From assembly GCA_902651635.1 (NCBI GenBank), contig CACRSC010000056.1, positions 94,727-158,726 of the forward strand: a DNA stretch of 64,000 nt, given 5' to 3'. The position numbers and the translations under genes are program-made. The stretch is from Mastigamoeba balamuthi (Eukaryota; Evosea; Mastigamoebida; Mastigamoebidae). This document shows, in pieces, positions 12,465 through 23,187 of the stretch; within the stretch, counting starts at the first letter, position 1; the number at the start of each line of letters is the position of its first letter. The notes beneath the pieces were generated by a model that had not been told where the DNA came from, did not search any database, and saw nothing but the letters and a program-made list of their open reading frames with translations.

Positions 12465-15219
12465 TTATTTTGTGGTGTCTGTATTACCGGTCGAAATGGA
12501 AATCGATCTGTCTCTCATATTCCAGCATTCACGATTCAGTTGTATGTTTTCAAGAATCTCTGGCACTGGTTCTATCTGTGAGAACAGCTTCCATATTTTT
12601 ACAAGAATGTTGTCGATAAAGAGAACCTGCGACCGTGCAATGCGAGGGTTGCACCTATCCATAAAGGCACTGATCGTCATACTTCTCTTCTGTTCCTCAT
12701 CTCCCTGCTGGAAGAACTCTTCGCAGATCTGCTCTGCCCACCAAATTGCAACACTATCAGGCCTTCCAGAGTTGCTAAGGTCTGCACACTGTTATCCGAG
12801 TAGGTTAAGAACATAATTATCCATAATCAGCCATACCTTAATGATTGTAGCCAGGAGGGTGGCCATGTCCTCGGCACTGGTTGCCGGAGAGAAGTTGACC
12901 GAGAGCTTGTTGCTGAGGTTGTCGATGAAGGCAAAGTGGCCAGCGAGGTCGGTGGCGAGGACAGTCTCGATGATGCGCTTGCGGAGGGCCTTGCACGTGC
13001 AGTCGGACATGTTCCTGAAGATGTTCTGCCTGGGCACAGCGCACAGCCGGAAGAACGTGGCCAGGTGGTGGTTCTCCAGCACCGACCTGTCGTTGTACGT
13101 CATCGCCAGATCTCCCCTGCTCTCCACCACAAACGCGTTGGTCCGCCCGGGGTGCGCGCAGTCGTGTGCCGCCGCTGACACAACTGATTCGTGCGACGAC
13201 CCGCTGTCAGTCCTGTGCTCGTTCGTTCTCGGGCTTGTCTTGGCAAGAGAAGGACAGCCAAACGGCAGCGGGGAGGGAGGGAGGAAGGGAGCACTCACGG
13301 GCGACGAAGGAGTTCTCGGGGGTGACGACGTTGGACATGCCGGGGAGGGAGAGGAGGAAGGCGGTGGCCTGGACGACGTCAGCGGCGTGGAGCTGGCTGT
13401 GGAAGGGGTTGGGGAGGTACGTGTCCTCCACAGCCTCGGCCCAGCAGCACAGCGTCTTCCTGTCCACCTTCATGGCCTCGAGCAGCCCCATCCTGGCGAA
13501 GAAGAACACCAGCAGCGCCTGCAGCAGGTGCCCCTCGAACTCCCTGTTGGCCTCGCGTGGGTCGTAGTCCCACCCCGTGTATTTCGCCGCCGCCGTCACG
13601 ATGGTGTCCCAATGTGTCAGGCACCATGGCTCCTCCTTGCCTATCACGAGGGAAGATTCTCTCGATGACGGCAAGGAAATTGAAGCAGAGTCTGTTCCCG
13701 GACTGTCTGTATGGGAACTACCATCGAGGCACATTAGCCCTTTGAAGAATACTGCAGCTTCCTGGTCCATTCCCTTTGTGATGTCCACCTTGTTCAGACT
13801 CGCTGACACCAGCAACTGTTCCGTCATCAGTGCATACTGAAGTTGATTGTGTGTGTCACATAGTAGTACCTTGGAGGCCTCATTGAGCCTGGGCTGGAGA
13901 GCCGGGGGGACAAACTGCTGGATCTCCATGAGGGTTGTGAGCACAGTGGTCGCTGGGCTCTGCATGGCCAGCGCCTGCCTGCTCATCTTGTCCTCGAACA
14001 TCTTGAACATCATCCTGCGCTTCTTCTGGTACACGACGACGCAGAAGACGACCACGGTGAACACCGCGAGAAAACCCATGACAGAGGGCACCGTCGCTGC
14101 CACCCACGTGTAGTTGTAGTGGTCTACGCAACCGTTAGACGCGCCAAGAAAGGTAGCATACCGTCTGGGAAGATGAAGGCATGTAGCTGTTTGTACCGCA
14201 GGGCTGTGTATTCGTTGGTGCGAGGGTAGGCAATGTACTTGGGAAGGAAACCCAATGCCTCCATCTCGTGGATGAACGATATGTTGGCAGCAGCGTTGCC
14301 GATCCACTCTGAGAGCTTATTCTGCACATCCACTGGCACTTCTGATGACACGGCGAGACCGCGGTCTGTGCCGTCCCTGATGTCGATGCCGTACTGCGAG
14401 AAGAGCGGCACACGGGGCAGCGTCTCGAGCGTGATGTCTGCTCCCACGATGATTGGGCGCATGATGTTCTTGTTGCTGAGGTACATGACGGGAGAGGACC
14501 ACACGGCAGGCAGCGTCCGGTTTCGGAACAGCGCCATCAGAGTCGCAGACGAGTCCACCTCCACGAATTTGAGCCACTTTGCTTTGCCACACTGCTGAAC
14601 GACAGTCCGGTGTGCATACCGCTGTGAAACCCCCGCGACACGCAGGCCTCCGGCGGCCTCTGCGGCGGCGAGCAGCTCGGGCCACGTGTGGATCGAGGAG
14701 CTGGTATGCACGTAGAGCACGTACGGTACAAACCTGAGGCCTCGTGAGCGCCGCAGGTAGGCGTTCGGATACGTACGAGCTCCACGAGAGCACCGAGATG
14801 TCGGAGAGGCTGTAAGGACACCCCGGGTACATGGGCAGCGTCACGAGAAACGGGGTCTGAGCCGTGGCGAGGTACATCCCATCCTTGGGCCTCTGCGCGA
14901 GCCACTGCAGGGCGACAGCCCCGTCGTTGCCCGTCACGTCTGCGCGCTGCGAATGAGCTGTCGCGCAAGCAGGAGAGCACGGGGCCTACAGGTCACATTC
15001 ACCCTGTGCCCCGAGTGGTACTCGAGGTACTTAGCGATGGTCTGCGCGTAAAAAGATGTCTCGCCGCCTTGGAAATACCGGGTGTCGGTTCGCTGAGTTC
15101 GCGGTTGCCAAGGAAGAGGGCTGCGCACCACTAACGAAGGCGCACGCGAGCGTGATCGTTGCCGCTGAAGCGCCGGCGAGCAGGAGAAACTGCAGCACGA
15201 TGCAATGCACGCTACACAT
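12465..15219 (-). CDS. Receptor phosphodiesterase P2: TctC-like ectodomain, TM, class I PDE
   Basis: Same eight-exon plan as P1. The ATG at 15217-15219 starts a clear signal peptide (MCSVHCIVLQFLLLAG) running into ATITLACAF. The ectodomain is among the more divergent copies (IHTWPELLAAAEAAGGLRVAG; KAKWLKFVEVDSSATL). After the TM (about 14030-14110) the juxtamembrane segment reads FKMFEDKMSRQ, as in P3 and P7. PDE metal motifs are intact (HSQLHAADV, AHDCAHPGRTN, CADLSN, ARSQVLFID). Intron 6 is of the same sequence type as in P4. Intron 5 (about 54 bases) is a multiple of three without an in-frame stop, so retention would add residues rather than truncate. The last exon is AT-richer and more diverged (KRSMTISAFMDRCNPRI), and intron 7 borders the AT-rich zone, suggesting it has escaped the homogenisation seen in the catalytic exons. 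Confidence 0.85.
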
Positions 15220-15565
15220 CTAATCTTCCGGGTTTTCTGGTGAAATGATCCGTGAAATTCCAACGCAGCATCGTGCATCCGGTCACTGACGGCGCTCTCG
15301 CACTGTTACCCGTGCTACACGTGAGGTATCTTCCTAGTGGACTATTTGCCATGTAGATGGAGTGCGCGTCTCAGAACAGTCGGGCAGAGGATCTTGATGA
15401 AGCAAGATCGGAAATGCAGCGAAACAGGCGAAATACTCGTTTCGAAATATCGATGACCGACCAAATCTGACGCCTGTTAGAATCGTAACGTGGAGAAGAG
15501 TATCAGTAATTGACATCCAGATAGACGGTAAAAGCGCTGTATTGGTGTGCTTCTATCAGGGGCAC
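15220..15565. other. Intergenic, P2 promoter side
   Basis: About 350 bases between the P2 start and the 3' end of the next PDE copy. It is roughly 90% similar by eye to 16493-16824, the matching spacer beyond the first N join. No gene seen. Confidence 0.6.
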
Positions 15566-16322
15566 TCAACTGTGTACGGCATCTCCGAGATTGGAATGCC
15601 TGCGGTCCATCTGGAACCAGAAGTCATGGGTTTTTCGAATTCCATCTAACAGCTCTGGCACAGGCTCGAACTGCGAGAACAATTTCCAGATCTTGATCTG
15701 GATGTTGTCGATGAAGAGCACCTGCGATCGGGCAATGTGAGGGCAGCCCCTGTCCATGAACGCGCTGATCTTCATGCCCCTCTTCTGCTCCTCGTCGCCC
15801 TGCTGGAAGAACTCCTCGCAGATCTGCTCCGACCACCACTGCGACACCTCCTGCGGCCTCGCCGAATTGCTCAGGTCCGCACACTGATCCAATGCGAGAT
15901 ATGAGCTTCGAGGACCGGCTGTCAGGGTGAGATCCCACCTTGATGACTGTGCTCATTAGGGTGGCCATGTCCTCGGCACTGGTTGCTGGAGAGAAGTTGA
16001 CAGAGAGCTTGTTGCTCAGGTTGTCGATGAAGGCAAAGTGGCCAGCGAGGTCGGTGGCGAGGACAGTCTCGATGATGCGCTTGCGGAGGGCCTTGCAGGT
16101 GCCGTCGGACATGTTCCTGAAGATGTTCTGCCTGGGCACGGCGCACAGGCGGAAGAACGTGGCCAGGTGGTGGTTCTCCAGCACCGACCTGTCGTTGTAC
16201 GTGATCGCCAGGTCTCCCCTGCTCTCCACCACAAACGCGTTGGTCCGCCCGGGGTGCGCGCAGTCGTGCGCTGCCGCTGACACAACTGATTCGTTGCGAT
16301 GCCCCCTGTCAGTCTGGCGTTC
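15566..16322 (-). CDS. Receptor phosphodiesterase, 3' part only (cut at N join)
   Basis: Holds exons 7-8 and part of intron 6 of a PDE: LVSAAAHDCAHPGRTN, ATDLAGHF, CADLSN, ARSQVLFID and the C-terminus HSNLGDAVHS shared with P3. It ends at the single N (16323) inside intron 6. That intron is of the P1/P6/P7 type, not the P3 type, and intron 7 also differs from P3. It is therefore either a divergent haplotype of P3 converted in part, or the 3' half of a separate gene whose middle is missing at the N. The 5' half of such a gene would be 16324-16492. Confidence 0.6.
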
Positions 16323-16323
16323 N
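16323..16323. other. Single-N assembly join 1
   Basis: 15047-16322 and 16324-17580 carry the same succession: PDE signal-peptide exon, spacer, PDE 3' exons. The N marks an unresolved contig join, either an unmerged overlap or a gap of unknown size. Confidence 0.85.
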
Positions 16324-16492
16324 AATGGATGTCTCGCCGCCTTGAATATTTCGGGTGTCGGTTCGCTGGCTTCGCGGTTGCGAAGGAAGAGAGCTGCGCA
16401 CCGCGGACGAAGGCGCACGCGAGCGTGATCGTTGCCGCTGAAGCGCCGGCGAGCAGGAGAAACTGCAGCACGATGCAATGCACGCTGCTCAT
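16324..16492 (-). CDS. Receptor phosphodiesterase, 5' signal-peptide exon only (cut at N join)
   Basis: An ATG at 16490-16492 starts MSSVHCIVLQFLLLAG followed by ATITLACAF, almost identical to the P2 first exon, then part of intron 1. The remainder is lost at the N. It is an allelic copy of the P2 5' end or the start of an extra gene whose 3' part is 15566-16322. Confidence 0.6.
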
Positions 16493-16824
16493 CTATCTTC
16501 CGGGTTTTCTGGTGAAATGATCCCGGAATTCCAACGCGGCATCGTGTATCCGGTCACTGACGGCGGTCTCGCATTGTAGTCCGTGCAACACGTGATGGGG
16601 TCTTCCTAGTGGACTATTGGCCATGTTGATGGAGTGCGAGTCTCTTGCAGTCGGGCAGAGGTTCTTGATGAAGCAAGATCGTAAATGCAGCGAAACAGGC
16701 CGATGCCCGACCAAATCTGACGCCTGTTAAGAATCGTAACGCGGTGGAGTAAATCCCAGGTATCAGAAATTGCCAGCCAGATAGACGGAAAAGCGCTGTA
16801 TTTGTGTGCTTCTATCAGGGGCAC
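16493..16824. other. Intergenic spacer
   Basis: About 330 bases, a near-copy of 15220-15565. No gene seen. Confidence 0.6.
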
Positions 16825-19626
16825 TCAACTGTGTACGGCATCCCCGAGATTGGAATGCCGGTCCAACTGGAACCAGAAGTCATGGTTTTTTCGAATTCCA
16901 TCTAGCAGCTCTGGCACAGGTTCGAACTGCGAGAACAGCTTCCAGATCTTGATCTGGATGTTGTCGATGAAGAGCACCTGCGATCGGGCAATGTGAGGAC
17001 AGCTCCTGTCCATGAAGGCGCTGATCTTCATGCCCCTCTTCTTCTCCTCGTCGCCCTGCTGGAAGAACTCCTCGCAGATCTGCTCCGACCACCACTGGGA
17101 CACCTCCTGCGGCCTCGCCGAGTTGCTAAGGTCCGCACACTGATCCAAGATAAGATGTTGTGAACAGGATCGGCTGTTAGATTGTGTTATCTCACCTTCA
17201 TGACTGCGGAGACGAGGGTGGCCATGTCCTCGGCACTGGTCGCCGGAGAGAAGTTGACCGAGAGTTTGTTGCTCAGGTTGTCGATGAAGGCAAAGTGGCC
17301 AGCGAGGTCGGTGGCGAGGACAGTCTCGATGATGCGCTTGCGGAGGGCCTTGTAGGTGCCGTCGGACATGTTCCTGAAGATGTTCTGCCTGGGCACAGCG
17401 CACAGCCGGAAGAACGTGGCCAGGTGGTGGTTCTCCAGCACCGACCTGTCGTTGTACGTGATCGCCAGGTCTCCCCTGCTCTCCACCACAAACGCGTTGG
17501 TCCGCCCGGGGTGCGCGCAGTCGTGCGCCGCCGCTGACACAACTGATTCGTGCGACAACCCGCTGTCAGTCCGGTGCTCGTTCGTTCTCGGGGGGCACGC
17601 AGGTGCGCAACGAGAAAGGCAGTACAACGTAACAGAAGTGGGGAGGGAGAGAGATAGCACTCACGGGCGACGAAGGCGTGCTCGGGGGTGACGACGTTGG
17701 ACATGCCGGGGAGGGAGAGGAGGAAGGCGGTGGCCTGGACGACGTCTGCGGCGTGGAGCTGGCTGTGGAAGGGGTTGGGGAGGTACGTGTCCTCCACAGC
17801 CTCGGCCCAGCAGCACAGCGTCTTCCTGTCCACCTTCATGGCCTCGAGCAGCCCCATCCTGGCGAAGAAGAACACCAGCAGCGCCTGCAGCAGGTGCCCC
17901 TCGAACTCCCTGTTGGCCTCGCGTGGGTCGTAGTCCCACCCCGTGTATTTCTCCCCCGCCGTAACGATGGCGTCCCAATGCGCCAGACACCACGGCTCAA
18001 CCTTGTCAGTGACGTCGAGTGACGTCTTTGAATCCTGGTGATTTACGCTGTGTTCCGACAGCATGTCGGGACTTGTTTCTACCATTCCACTTCCATCAGA
18101 GAAGGCAATACCCTTGAGGAATCCTGCGGCCTCTCTGTCCATTCCCTTTGTGATGTCCACCTTGTTCAGACTCGCTGACACCAGCAACTGTTTCGTCATT
18201 TGTAAGTTGATGCTGAAGCTGACTGCGTGTGTCACATAGCAGTACCTTGGAGGCCTCAGTGAGCCTGGGCTGAAGAGCCGGGGGGACAAACTGCTGGATC
18301 TCCATGAGGGTTGTGAGCACAGTGGTCGCTGGGCTCTGCATGGCCAGCGCCTGCCTGCTCATCTTGTCCTCGAACATCTTGAACATCATCCTGCGCTTCC
18401 TCTGGTACACGACGACTCCGCTGACTGCCACTGCGAGCACCGAGAGAAACCCCACGACAGAGGGCACCGTCGCTGCCACCCACGTGTAGTCGTCTGAAAG
18501 AGGGAAGAGCACTTAGAATATGTGCAATGCCAGAGCCGTGAGTTGTCGCTGCGTACACTTTGGAAAGAGGAACGCGTGGTAGTAGTTGTACTTGAGCTTG
18601 CTGTACTCATTGGTCTGAGGGTAGTCGATGTACTTGGGCAGGAACCCAAGCGCCTGCATCTCGTGAATAAAAGAGATATTGGCCGCTGCGTTGCCGATCC
18701 ACTCCGATACTTGGATTTGCAGCTCCTCAGGGACGCGAGAGGACACTGCCAGCCCGCGGTCCGACCCGTCTCTGATGTCGATGCCGTACTCGGAAAACAG
18801 CGGCACACGGGGCAATGTTTCCGGAGTGACCTCAGAGCTCATGACGATGGGCCGCATGACGTCCTTGTTCATAAGGTATAGCGGCGGGGTGCCCCAGATA
18901 ACCGGCACGCTGCGGTTCCTCAGCATTTTGAGAGCGAGGGCAGAGGAGTCCGTCTGGAGGAACCTCAGCCGTTTCGCCCTCGCGCACTGGCGGACGAGGC
19001 TCATATGCATGAACTGCTGTGAGACCCCGGGCACCACGAAGCCCCCAGCAGCCTCGGCAGCGTCCAGCAACTGAGCCCACGTGTAGATCGATGTGTTTGC
19101 GTGCGCGAATAGAATTCCCGGTGTAAATCTGCGGCAGAGCACAATGTGAGCACCGGGAAAAGTAGAAGTGAGGAAATACGAGCTCCACGAGATGACTGAG
19201 ATGTCTGCAAGCCTGTACGGGCAGCCCGAGTACATGGGCAGCGTCACGAGGAAGGGCATCTGCGCCGTGGCTATGTGCAGGCCGTCCGCTGGCTGCTGCG
19301 CAAGCCAGAGGAGCGCGGTGGCTCCGTTGCCCCCTGTCTGGTCTGCGCGCCTCCAATTGAGTGGCGAAATGTGGAAGAGGAGGCAACGCGGGGCTTACAG
19401 GTCAGGTTCACTCTGTGCCCGGAGTAGTAGGCTATGTACTTCGCGATGGTCTGCGCGTACAGCGTCGTCTCCCCTCCTGATGGATGGTGTTTCTCGGGCC
19501 TTGAGTGCAGTTTGTGCCAGATATGGACGAACCTGGAGCGTAGCCGGAGGCAAGAGTGATAACACCGGTGGCGACACAGCCATGCGCCAAGAGAGCGAGG
19601 AGCGCACAGAAGGGCGCCGCTCTCAT
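16825..19626 (-). CDS. Receptor phosphodiesterase P3: TctC-like ectodomain, TM, class I PDE
   Basis: Start ATG 19624-19626 with signal peptide MRAAPFCALLALLAHGC. The ectodomain keeps the TctC landmarks (TLYAQTIAKYIAYYSG, PADGLHIATAQMPFLVTLP, LPRVPLFSEYGIDI, ALGFLPKYIDYP). The TM is near 18420-18490. The linker between KGIAFSDG and the PDE core is unique, acidic and Ser-rich (about 18000-18110). PDE motifs are complete. Intron 6 (CTATCTCTCTCCCTCCC-type) is shared almost base for base with P5, which lies on the other strand. The C-terminus (HSNLGDAVHS) is shared only with the fragment at 15566. It ends 332 bases from the fragment exon beyond the first N join. Confidence 0.85.
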
Positions 19627-19808
19627 TGCACTGTACGGGGTGATATGAAAGAGCTGCCTTCTACAGCAATATTTCAGAGTATTCTATAAATGGACCGATT
19701 CGGATCCTTGGAGCCGTTTAAAACACCAACTCACTTCGGTGCGGAGTGCAATGCCAGGTGTCGCCCAAAGGAGAGATGAAGTTCATGGCTGTTATTTCAT
19801 TTATGAAA

Positions 19809-22657
19809 TCACCCGTATACGCTGTCCTTCCTCAGGTTCTCGGAGGTGATGCCCGTGGTCACTGAAATCGACTTGTGCATCAGGTTCCAGCTGTTGCGGT
19901 TCTTCTGGATGTGGTCGAGGAGCTCTGGCACAGGCTCGATTTGGGAGAACAGGTTCCAGATCTTGATCTGGATGTTGTCGATGAAGAGCACCTGCGACCG
20001 CGCGATGCGTGGGCTGCTCCTGTCCATGAAGGCGCTGATCTTCATGCCCCTCTTCTGCTCCTCGTCGCCCTGCTGGAAGAACTCCTCACAGATCTGCTCC
20101 GCCCACCATCTTGATGTCTTCTGAGGCCTCGCTGAGTTGCTCAGATCCGCGCACTGCAAATGCATAATTAGGTCCGGTTGTGAGAATTCACTTTGAACCT
20201 TCATAATCGTGCAGACGAGGGTGGCCATGTCCTCGGGATTGGTTGAAGGAGAGAAATGAACAGAGAGCTTGTTGCTCAGGATGTCGATGAAGGCAAAATG
20301 GTGCGCCAGATCCGTAGCCATGACAGTCTCGATGATGCGCTTGCGGAGGGCCTTGCAGGTGCCGTCGGACATGTTCCTGAAGATGTTCTGCCTGGGCACA
20401 GCGCACAGCCGGAAGAACGTGGCCAGGTGGTGGTTCTCCAGCACCGACCTGTCGTTGTACGTCATCGCCAGGTCTCCCCTGCTCTCCACCACAAACGCGT
20501 TGGTCCGCCCGGGGTGCGCGCAGTCGTGCGCCGCCGCTGACACAACTGATTCGTGCGACAACCCGCTGTCAGTCTGGTGCTCGTTCGTTCTCGGGCTTGT
20601 CTTGGCGAGAGAAGGACAGCCAAACGGCAGCGGGGAGGGAGGGAGGGAGGGAGCACTCACGGGCGACGAAGGACGTTCTCGGGGGTGACGACGTTGGACA
20701 TGCCGGGGAGGGAGAGGAGGAAGGCGGTGGCCTGGACGACGTCAGCGGCGTGGAGCTGGCTGTGGAAGGGGTTGGGGAGGTACGTGTCCTCCACAGCCTC
20801 GGCCCAGCAGCACAGCGTCTTCCTGTCCACCTTCATGGCCTCGAGCAGCCCCATCCTGGCGAAGAAGAACACCAGCAGCGCCTGCAGCAGGTGCCCCTCG
20901 AACTCCCTGTTGGCCTCGCGTGGGTCGTAGTCCCACCCCGTGTATTTCGCTGCAGTTGACACGATGGACTCGAAGTGCGTGAAGGACCAAGGATCGGAGT
21001 CCATGTGAGCTACAGAACCCCTCGTATCGATTGAGGCAGAGGACCGAGCTGTCTCTGAGTCGACTGATGCTCGATCAAAGCCGGATCCGCCGGCATCGGT
21101 ATACATGATGCCCTTGAGGAAGACCGCAGCCTCCTGGTCCATTCCCTTTGTGATGTCCACCTTGTTCAGACTCGCTGACACAAGAAGCTGTTCGTACAGC
21201 CTGTCAGTTGACGCTAGATATTGTGGTAGTACCTTGGATGCCTCGGAGAGCCTGGACTGGAGGGCCGGAGGGACAAACTGCTGGATCTCCATGAGGGTGG
21301 TGAGCACAGTGGTCGCTGGGCTCTGCATGGCCAGCGCCTGCTTGCTCATCTTCTTCTCGAACTGTTCAAACATCATCCTGCGCTTCCTCTGGTACAAGAT
21401 GACACCGCTGACAATCACGATCAGCACAGAGAGGAACCCTGCGACAGAGGGCACCGTCGCTGCCACCCACGTGTAGTCGTCTGAATGGGATCTTGTGAGA
21501 TAAAGAGGAAATGCATTTTTCCGTACACTTGGGAAACAGAATTGCGTGGTAGTACTTGTACTTGAGCTCGGTATACTCGTTGGTCTGCGGGTACTCCATG
21601 TACTTTGGCATGAAGCCCAGGGACTGCAGCTCGTGTATGAACGAGATGTTGGCAGCCGCGTTGCCGATCCACTCTGAGAGCTTCAATTGGATGTCAAGAG
21701 GTACTCTCGACGAAACGGCGAGCCCGCGATCCGTCCCGTCCCTCACGTCAATGCCGTACTGCGAGAAGAGCGGCACGCGCGGCAGCGTCTCTGGGGTGAT
21801 GTCGGCCCCCATGATGATGGGCCGCAGCAGGTTCTTGTTCATGAGGTACAGCGCAGGTGTCCCCCAGATCACGGACAGCGTGCGGTTGCGCAGCAGCTTG
21901 ATGTTGGTGGCGGACGAGTCGATCGTCATCATCTTGAGGGCCTTGGCCCTGGGGCACTGCTTGTTGATTGTGCTGTGCACGAACTGCTGCGAGACCCCTC
22001 CGACATACAGGCCCCCGGCTGCGTGGGCAGCATCCAACAGCTGCGGCCACGTGTAGATGGTCGAGTTCACGTGCACGCAGAGAATGTATGGCGTGAACCT
22101 GCGCGGTGAAAGGTCAGCCACCGGACCTCTGAGGTGCGTAGCGAGAGGACTCACGAGCTCCACGATATCGTCGAGATGTCAGAGAGCTGGTACGGACTCC
22201 CAGAGAACATTGTCCGTGTCATGAGGAAGGGCGTCTGCACGGTGGAGATGTGCATGCCATCGGCAGGCTGCTGCATGAGCCACCGGAGGGCGTTGGACCC
22301 GTTGTCTCCGAGGACGACTGCAATTCCGTGTGAGAGACGCCTGGCAAAAAGAAATGCCTCGTGGGCCGTCGCGTGAGACGCACAGGTGAGGTTGACCTTG
22401 TGTCCCGAGTAGTACTCGATGTACTTGGCGATGGTCTGCGCGTAGAGCGTCGTCTCGCCTCCTGCGAATGCAGAAAGGCCCCGCGGGCGCCATCAGACTT
22501 TGGTTTCTCGCGTCTCCTCTGCCAGACGCTGTGCGAGGGCTGGGGTGGAGGGGGCTGTGCCTTGCGCAAAGGCAGAGACGAGCGTGATCGTGGCCCCGGC
22601 GGCCCCAGTCGCCGCCAAGGACAGGAGCGCCAGGAGGAGGAGGGGTCTGCTGATCAT
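19809..22657 (-). CDS. Receptor phosphodiesterase P4: TctC-like ectodomain, TM, class I PDE
   Basis: The ATG chosen is at 22655-22657 (MISRPLLLLALLSLAAT), which starts a textbook signal peptide. The upstream in-frame position is not required. Intron 1 appears to use a GC donor (GCGCAAG then GCACAG) and an AG acceptor restoring AQGGETTLYAQT. The ectodomain is distinctive (CVHVNSTIYTWPQLLDAAHAAGG; MGADITPETLPRVPLF). The TM is near 21400-21470, then QRKRR. The PDE metal motifs and substrate glutamine are present. Intron 5 is only about 45 bases, a multiple of three and free of in-frame stops. Intron 6 matches the P2 type. P4 is divergent from P5, with which it shares the 530-base upstream region. 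Confidence 0.85.
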
Positions 22658-23187
22658 CCGTGACTCGGGTTGCAAACTGCAGAAATGAACACCGATACCA
22701 ATAATAGCCCCGTGCGCCCCATTAATGCCTTTTCCTCAGGATGCGCGGCAAGTTACGTGGGGGTCATTTCTGGTGATCACCGTGTTGGGCGCCCATCGCC
22801 CTGTGGCGCTTGGAGCACGTGTGCGGGTGTGGCCCGTGTCTGAGGATGCAGTACAGGGCAAAGTGATAATACAGATTCTGCTGACGCAGGAGGCACCGCC
22901 TCAGCTCGGAGGCTCTCCTTTAGGAGAACTGCCAGATCAGTGGACCAGTCTCGCCCCGGTAGGACAAGTTTGCACTGCAGTTTTCCGCGTTCGTCGGCGT
23001 GCAAACTTCGTTGCTCCTTGCGCTGAGGGCGTTGAAGACGCTACGCGTCCAACCACCTCCTTTCCTGTCGAGCCAAGCCTGAGTACCCTTGGTCTGGCCT
23101 GAATTTGGATTCAGATTCAGGCAGGCGAGGCACGAGAAATCGCCCACAGACGCAGAGAGCAAACGTGCAGTGCATCAGCTGCTATTA
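22658..23187. promoter_or_regulatory. Shared divergent upstream region of P4 and P5
   Basis: 530 bases between the start codons of the minus-strand P4 and the plus-strand P5. It must contain both promoters. I see no gene and no TATA box I would defend. TTTGGATTCAGATTCAGG near 23104 is a short imperfect direct repeat. Confidence 0.45.
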
